NCBI RefSeq assembly: GCF_000063445.1
Contig: NC_009464.1
Coordinates: forward strand, 806,001-870,000
DNA from: Methanocella arvoryzae MRE50
GTDB lineage: Archaea > Halobacteriota > Methanocellia > Methanocellales > Methanocellaceae
Length of the DNA stretch: 64,000 nucleotides
Direction: 5' to 3'
Shown: one piece after another, positions 59,004 to 64,000 of the stretch
Layout: each line of letters opens with the position of its first letter
Position numbering within the stretch: position 1 is the stretch's first letter
Program-made: the position numbers and the translations under genes
The notes under the pieces: generated by a model
Database searches by the model: none
Told to the model about the DNA's origin: nothing
The model's input: only the letters and a program-made list of their open reading frames with translations

Positions 59004-60221
59004 ATGAAGCCATACTACGTTGCCATGATTGAGAAGGACGTCTACTGGGTGGGGTCCAGGGACTGGAACCGCAGGATGTTTGATGCGCTCATACCGCTGC
59101 CGCAGGGGACGACGTATAACGCTTACCTTGTGGTGGGCAAGAACTCGACCGCCCTCATTGACACTGTGAATCCCGGCTTTCACTCTGAGTTGTGCGACAA
59201 GATCAACTGCGTCGGCGACGTGTCGAAGATCGACTACCTGATCATGAACCACGCCGAGCCCGATCACGCCAGCGCCATACCCGTCATCCTCGACGCCAGC
59301 AAACAGGCGGTGCTGGTAACGTCTAAGAAGGGGGCGGAGATGGCTGCCACCTACTTCAAGGTACCGGAGGAGAGGATGAAGATCGTGGGAGACGGCGACA
59401 GCCTCGAGCTGGGAGGTAAGACTTTGCGCTTCATCGAGGCCCCGTGGCTGCACTGGCCGGAGACGATGTTCACCTACCTGAGCGAGGACCGTATCTTATT
59501 CCCCTGCGACTTCTTCGGCGCCCACACGTCGGTCGGACTCTACGACGACGAGGTTCAGGATCTGATGCCGCTGGCGCAGCGATATTTCGGGGAGATCATG
59601 ATGCCCTTCCGGCGCATGGGAGCAAAGGCCATGGAAAAGATCAAAGGTATGGACATCTCCATCATCGCCCCCAGCCACGGGCCGATCTACCGGAACCCGC
59701 AGCGTATACTGGAGGAGTATCGCAGGTGGACGGCAGGAGAAACCAGGCAGAAAGCCCTGATCGTCTACGCCAGCATGTGGGGAGCGACCGAAAAGATGGT
59801 GAAGGCGATGGAGGAAACGCTGTCCTCGGAAGGCATCGAAGTCCGGATATTCAACCTGGCCATAGCGGATGTCGGGGACATAGCCAGAGAACTCGTCGAC
59901 TCGAGGGCGATCGTGCTCGGCTCGCCGACGCTGATCGGAGGCATGCACCCGCTGGCCACCTATGCCACCAGCCTGGTTAACGTCCTCAAGCCGCCCGCAA
60001 AATATGCGGCCTTCCTGGGCTCTTACGGCTGGGGAGGCGGGGCGCTGAGACAGGCGCAGGAGATGCTTCACCCCACAAAGATGGAGATCATGGGGGCTGT
60101 CGACATTCACGGCCCGCCGGGGGACGACGAGATAAAGCGAGTGGCCGAGCTGGGCAGGCAGCTGGCCGGCAAGATCAAGGGCAGCGAAGCAACAATAGCT
60201 ACAAGCTCAGCCGTAGCTTAA
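59004..60221 (+). CDS. fprA: FprA-type F420H2 oxidase (A-type flavodiiron protein)
   Basis: 405 residues. It reduces oxygen to water with reduced coenzyme F420. The diiron metallo-beta-lactamase part shows NHAEPDHASAIP (HxExDH), PCDFFGAHTS and PSHGPIYRNP; the C-terminal flavodoxin domain has IVYASMWGATEKMV and GSPTLIGGMHP. I start at MKPYYVAMIE because GAGG sits six to nine bases upstream and the twelve preceding residues are not family-like; TATA-like ATTATATAAATG lies about 40 bases before it. Oxygen defence in a methanogen is the expected role. Confidence 0.94.
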   Translation: MKPYYVAMIEKDVYWVGSRDWNRRMFDALIPLPQGTTYNAYLVVGKNSTALIDTVNPGFHSELCDKINCVGDVSKIDYLIMNHAEPDHASAIPVILDASKQAVLVTSKKGAEMAATYFKVPEERMKIVGDGDSLELGGKTLRFIEAPWLHWPETMFTYLSEDRILFPCDFFGAHTSVGLYDDEVQDLMPLAQRYFGEIMMPFRRMGAKAMEKIKGMDISIIAPSHGPIYRNPQRILEEYRRWTAGETRQKALIVYASMWGATEKMVKAMEETLSSEGIEVRIFNLAIADVGDIARELVDSRAIVLGSPTLIGGMHPLATYATSLVNVLKPPAKYAAFLGSYGWGGGALRQAQEMLHPTKMEIMGAVDIHGPPGDDEIKRVAELGRQLAGKIKGSEATIATSSAVA

Positions 60222-60263
60222 GTAACCTATATCATCGCCTGCGCCGAATAATAATTGATCGAT

Positions 60264-62408
60264 ATGACTGACGGCAGGATGAACAGGCGAAAATTTCTAA
60301 AAGCGGCCGGCGCAGCATCGGCGCTCTTCCTGGGCTCGGGCGTGCTGGGCTGCATCAGCGCAGACACAAGGACTCCGGGCACGCTGCCCGGCACCAGCCC
60401 GACGTACACCATAACAGGCAACGTGGCGACGAAGTTCGCGGAGTTCGCCCCGGTGCCGGTCGGCGTCACGCCATCTCTCCCGGCTTACACCGTATCCGAC
60501 CTTGCGGCAGTAGCTGGCGCAGATAAAGTAAGCCTCGACAGCGCTGGAAAAGACCTGCTGACACGGAACCTGTTCATCGCCCGGCCATCCCGCTACGACC
60601 AGGTGTACGAGATCTACAAGCACTGTAAAGACTCCGGCACTCCCGTAATCGTCACCTCTGACTCAGTGCTGCACACCTACCATATTCTCTTCGACTACAC
60701 CCTGCGCATACTCGAAGTGGACAAGTTCAGCCCGGCGGCGACGGAGATGACGCAGTTGCTTCTCCGGGAATCCCTGGCCCAGCTGAATGCGGGCATCCCC
60801 GAGCTCAAGGACCTGTCCGTGAAGAATGTTGCCTTCTTCGCCGTGGCCCAAAATCTGCTAGCGGACTCCTGGGACAGCGTTCCGGCTGAAGCCAGAAGCC
60901 TCGCAGAAGCAGAATTAAAGCTTATCGAAGCCCACGAGGGCTTCGCCGACTCGCCCATTTTCGGCATGAAGGAGGACTACAGCCAGTATGTGCCCCGGGG
61001 CCACTATACCCGGAACGACACCCTGAAAAAGTACTTCAAGGCCATGATGTGGTATGGCCGCATGTCGTTCAGCCTGTACAGGCAGCCGGGCGCAGAGCCG
61101 GACCTGGACAGCACCAGGCAGGCGATCATGATCTCGCTGGCGCTGAAAGACAGAGCGCTGGATCTGTGGAAGTCGGTCTACGACCCGACCGTGTTCTTCG
61201 TGGGGGAGACGGACGACCTGTCCATCTACGACTACATGCCGCTGATCCGCGAAGTCTTCGGCAGCCAGGTCTCGCTGGCCGACCTCAAGGACGACGGGAA
61301 GGTGCAGGCCTTCATTGAAAAGGCCGCAGCCCTGAAGGCGCCGAAGATCATCTCGGGCCTGATCGTGGACTCGGAGAACAAGAAGGTGCTGAAAGGCTTC
61401 CGGCTGATGGGCCAGAGGTTCATCCCGGACTCGTACATCTTCCAGGGCCTGGTCTACGACAAAGTGGGCACACAGGGCAATCCGAGAACCTTCCCCATGG
61501 GCCTCGACGTCATGGGAGTGCTGGGCTCAGAGAGGGCTTACGAGATCCTGGACAAGGTCTACGGGCAGACAGAGTATCTGAATTATAAGGAACAGTTCGA
61601 GGCGCTGAAAGCAGAGTTTGCCGCCCTCGGCGCGGAGGACTGGACTCAGAATCTCTACTGGTGCTGGCTGTACTGCCTGCTGGCCCTGCTGAACGAGAAG
61701 GGCGAAGGCCACCCGTCGTTCATGACCAATCAGGCCTGGGTGGACAAAGACCTTAATACAGCGCTGGGCAGCTGGACCGAGCTGCGGCACGACACGATTC
61801 TGTATGCCAAGCAGAGCTACGCAGTCCTGACCTCCATGCCGATCGAGCGGGAAGAAGCGAAAGGCTACGTAGAGCCGAACCCAGAGCTGTACGGCCGACT
61901 GGCGTCGCTGACGAAGATGACGATCGACGGGCTGACGTCGAGAGGATTACTTGTAGACGAGTTCTCGCAGAAGCTGGAGAACCTGCACAACCTCCTCGTC
62001 TCCCTCAAAGAGATATCGGAAAAAGAGCTAACGGGGACTACCCTGTCCGAGGACGAGTACTGGCTCATCAAGAACATCGGCGGCACCCTCGAAAGCATCG
62101 CCACCTTCTCGGCCGAAACCTCTGAAGCGATCGAGAGCGAGGCGGACAAGAAGATGGCCGTCGTGGCAGACGTCCACACCGACCCGAACACGGGCATGGT
62201 GCTCGAAGAAGGGGTGGGCAAGCCATACGAGCTACTGGTCATCGTGCCGATCGAGGGTAAGCTGACGCTGGTGACTGGTGCATCGTTCAGCTATTATGAG
62301 TTCAAGCACCCGATGAGCGATCGTCTGACAGATGAGGCGTGGCAGGCCATGCTGGCGGAGGGCAAGGCACCGGAACCGCCGGAGTGGACGAAGAGCTTTG
62401 CAGGATGA
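60264..62408 (+). CDS. Tat-exported DUF3160 lipoprotein
   Basis: 714 residues. The twin-arginine signal NRRKFLKAAG is followed by a hydrophobic stretch and a lipobox-like GVLGCIS, so it is probably exported folded and lipid-anchored. The large mature domain has the DUF3160 look: VIVTSDSVLHTYHILFDYTL, VWYGRMSFSLYR-type text (MMWYGRMSFSLYRQP), RDALWKSVYD-like helices, and KHPMSDRLTDEAWQAMLAEG near the end. Function unknown. I start at MTDGRMNRRKFL; a TTG three codons upstream and an ATG five codons downstream are alternatives. Confidence 0.88.
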   Translation: MTDGRMNRRKFLKAAGAASALFLGSGVLGCISADTRTPGTLPGTSPTYTITGNVATKFAEFAPVPVGVTPSLPAYTVSDLAAVAGADKVSLDSAGKDLLTRNLFIARPSRYDQVYEIYKHCKDSGTPVIVTSDSVLHTYHILFDYTLRILEVDKFSPAATEMTQLLLRESLAQLNAGIPELKDLSVKNVAFFAVAQNLLADSWDSVPAEARSLAEAELKLIEAHEGFADSPIFGMKEDYSQYVPRGHYTRNDTLKKYFKAMMWYGRMSFSLYRQPGAEPDLDSTRQAIMISLALKDRALDLWKSVYDPTVFFVGETDDLSIYDYMPLIREVFGSQVSLADLKDDGKVQAFIEKAAALKAPKIISGLIVDSENKKVLKGFRLMGQRFIPDSYIFQGLVYDKVGTQGNPRTFPMGLDVMGVLGSERAYEILDKVYGQTEYLNYKEQFEALKAEFAALGAEDWTQNLYWCWLYCLLALLNEKGEGHPSFMTNQAWVDKDLNTALGSWTELRHDTILYAKQSYAVLTSMPIEREEAKGYVEPNPELYGRLASLTKMTIDGLTSRGLLVDEFSQKLENLHNLLVSLKEISEKELTGTTLSEDEYWLIKNIGGTLESIATFSAETSEAIESEADKKMAVVADVHTDPNTGMVLEEGVGKPYELLVIVPIEGKLTLVTGASFSYYEFKHPMSDRLTDEAWQAMLAEGKAPEPPEWTKSFAG

Positions 62409-62532
62409 ATTATATTTTTCTTATTTCATCGTTTTTTAGGCATGCCTCGGTAGCCTGTCTTATGTTTGTACCCACAACCGTTGCGTTAGCAACCACTAAA
62501 TATTTATGTTCTCCTAACTAATTCTGTCACTA

Positions 62533-62985
62533 ATGGAAGGGGATATAAAGGATATTGTGCTGGCGCGGCTCGAGCGGCGCCTGAAGGATAAGGATGAGGA
62601 GATCCGCTCGCTGAGGGAGCGCATTTTAAAGATGGAGTCGGAAGACCCCAATGACGTTAAGGCACTGGAGGCGAGAGTGACACGCCTGGAGTCAGAGTTG
62701 ATGGAGACCCAGCTGGCGCTCTCTGAAACCCTGAAGAAAATGTGCAACGTTGAGGCGCTTCTATCAGAGCTGATGGAGAAGACCTCGGAAGACGACGGCG
62801 TGATAGAGCTGTCGGACCCGGATCTGGTGCTGGACGGGCAGAAGAACCCGCATGGCCTGGAACTGTACGACAAGTATGTGGCAGCGAAAACAGACCCGGC
62901 AAGCCTTATGAAGGAGATCGAAAAGGAGAACAAGGGCACTCCCGGAGACGCGCTGAGCTTCTTCAAGGTCTCTAGAAATACCTGA
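62533..62985 (+). CDS. Coiled-coil protein upstream of smc
   Basis: 150 residues. The first 90 form a continuous coiled coil (RLERRLKDKDEEIRSLRERI, VTRLESELMETQLALSETLK); an acidic segment (TSEDDGVIELSDPDLVLDGQ) and a short helical tail follow. The smc gene starts 23 bases after its stop, so the two are cotranscribed. No family recognised; it could be an SMC accessory factor, but this rests only on position. Confidence 0.7.
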   Translation: MEGDIKDIVLARLERRLKDKDEEIRSLRERILKMESEDPNDVKALEARVTRLESELMETQLALSETLKKMCNVEALLSELMEKTSEDDGVIELSDPDLVLDGQKNPHGLELYDKYVAAKTDPASLMKEIEKENKGTPGDALSFFKVSRNT

Positions 62986-63007
62986 GCGTCCCGTCGACGT
63001 GATTTTC

Positions 63008-64000
63008 ATGCACATCAAGGAGATCGAGCTGTCTAACTTTAAGTCATTTGCCAGAAAGGTCAAAGTGCCTTTCTACGATGACTTCACCACCATCTCGGGC
63101 CCCAACGGCTCGGGCAAGAGCAACATCATAGACAGCATTCTCTTTTGCCTCGGCCTCTCGAACTCCCGCACCATGAGGGCTGAGAAGCTCACTGATCTGA
63201 TTTACAGTGTGGACGGTAAGAGCCCGGGCACTGCAGAGGTCACGATCCGCTTCGATAACGTTGACAGGGAGTTGCCGATCGACCTGGACGAGATCACCGT
63301 CACGAGGAGAATCAAGTCCAGCGACAGCGGCTACTATAGCTATTACTATTTCAACGATAAGCCCAGCTCGCTCAACGAGATCCACGAGCAGCTGGCGAAG
63401 GCCAGAATTTCCCAGGACGGTTACAACGTAGTCCTCCAGGGCGACGTTACCAGAATCATCAGCATGAGCGACACCGAGCGGCGGAAGATCATCGACGAGA
63501 TCGCCGGCACCGCGGAGTTCGACGACAAGACAGACAAAGCGCTCTCAGAGCTGGAAGTGGTCAGGGAGCGGATCGAGCGGGTTAATATCATCATCGCAGA
63601 GGTCGAGGCCAGGCTTTCCCAGTTAAAGAGGGAGAGGGATCAGGCGCTGCTTTACCAGTCGTACAGGGACGAGAAGATCAAGAACGAGGGCTACCTGCTC
63701 TTATCGGAGCTGAAAGAGGCCCGGAAGTCGCTGGACTCGCTGCTGGAAGACCTGAGAGACAAGACCGCGAAGCGTGAAGCCATCATCGCCGAAGTTGAGG
63801 CAAAGGTGATCGCAGTCGACAAACTCAAGGCAGAGATCAGGGCCCTGAGCGAGGTCATTACCAGTAAGGGCGAGGGCGAGCAGATCAAGATCAGGAGAGA
63901 GATCGAAGAGGACCGGGCAGGCATCAAAGCGTGCACCAACATCATCGAGTTCTCTAAATCGGAGACGGTCAACCGGGAGAAGGAAAAGCAGAAACTGTTC
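63008..64000 (+). CDS. smc: Chromosome segregation ATPase SMC (N-terminal part)
   Basis: First 331 residues; the frame is open to the window end. The N-terminal ATPase half shows FKSFARKVKVPFYDDFTTIS, Walker A GPNGSGKSNIIDSILFCLGL, and the QDGYNVVLQGDVTRIISMS Q-loop region with ERRKIIDEIAGTAEFD, after which the coiled coil begins. SMC condenses and segregates chromosomes with ScpA/ScpB; scpA is expected just downstream, outside the window. Confidence 0.95.
   Translation, partial: MHIKEIELSNFKSFARKVKVPFYDDFTTISGPNGSGKSNIIDSILFCLGLSNSRTMRAEKLTDLIYSVDGKSPGTAEVTIRFDNVDRELPIDLDEITVTRRIKSSDSGYYSYYYFNDKPSSLNEIHEQLAKARISQDGYNVVLQGDVTRIISMSDTERRKIIDEIAGTAEFDDKTDKALSELEVVRERIERVNIIIAEVEARLSQLKRERDQALLYQSYRDEKIKNEGYLLLSELKEARKSLDSLLEDLRDKTAKREAIIAEVEAKVIAVDKLKAEIRALSEVITSKGEGEQIKIRREIEEDRAGIKACTNIIEFSKSETVNREKEKQKLF

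Overview
The window reads as a methanogenic archaeon of the order Methanocellales (Methanocella-like). Archaeal markers are a histone, SRP54, PCNA, the primase large subunit, TFS, TrmY, NOB1, ribosomal protein eS1, an XPD-type helicase and a COG1107 DHH protein with a DnaJ-type zinc finger. Methanogen markers are Sep-tRNA:Cys-tRNA synthase and an FprA-type F420H2 oxidase. Base composition is moderately G+C rich, genes prefer G/C at third positions, and many genes have a TATA element only 25-30 bases before the start codon, suggesting leaderless mRNAs. The genus is inferred from gene content, not from a database search.

Layout. 0-2.4 kb: the end of hgcA plus hgcB (mercury methylation), an RDD membrane gene, and an intact insertion sequence with 15-bp ends and a 9-bp target duplication. 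2.4-13.3 kb: housekeeping genes (trmY, srp54, hflX, panE, histone, beta-CASP nuclease), an ArsR/P-type ATPase metal-export operon and a solitary DNA methyltransferase. 13.3-13.9 kb: a repeat island. 13.9-29.9 kb: unknown membrane proteins, a TPR protein, rubredoxin, a PadR/ABC exporter operon, topA, a secreted collagen-like protein, hemerythrin, SemiSWEET, a cation diffusion facilitator and tRNA-Val. 30-36 kb: information processing (DHH protein, priL, pcn, tfs). 36-48 kb: transporters, NadM, an alcohol dehydrogenase, a GfcR/NOB1/RHH operon, the helicase and eS1. 48-53.5 kb: two HEAT-repeat proteins flanking an 810-residue PAS/PocR/GGDEF/HD-GYP protein. 54-58 kb: SepCysS, an arginase-family protein, an ACT-domain protein and MtnA. 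58.2-58.95 kb: a second repeat island. 59-64 kb: FprA, a Tat-exported DUF3160 lipoprotein, a coiled-coil protein and the start of smc.

The most unusual content is (i) the HEAT / GGDEF-HD-GYP / HEAT cluster, a complete-looking cyclic-di-GMP module in an archaeon, with one promoter motif shared by both HEAT genes; (ii) several families of dispersed inverted-repeat elements, among them a paired double-hairpin element, a 262-bp element with perfect 17-bp termini, and a CACAGAG-type element that has become the C-terminal tail of topoisomerase I; and (iii) hgcAB at the left edge. No CRISPR array, rRNA or recognisable riboswitch was seen.
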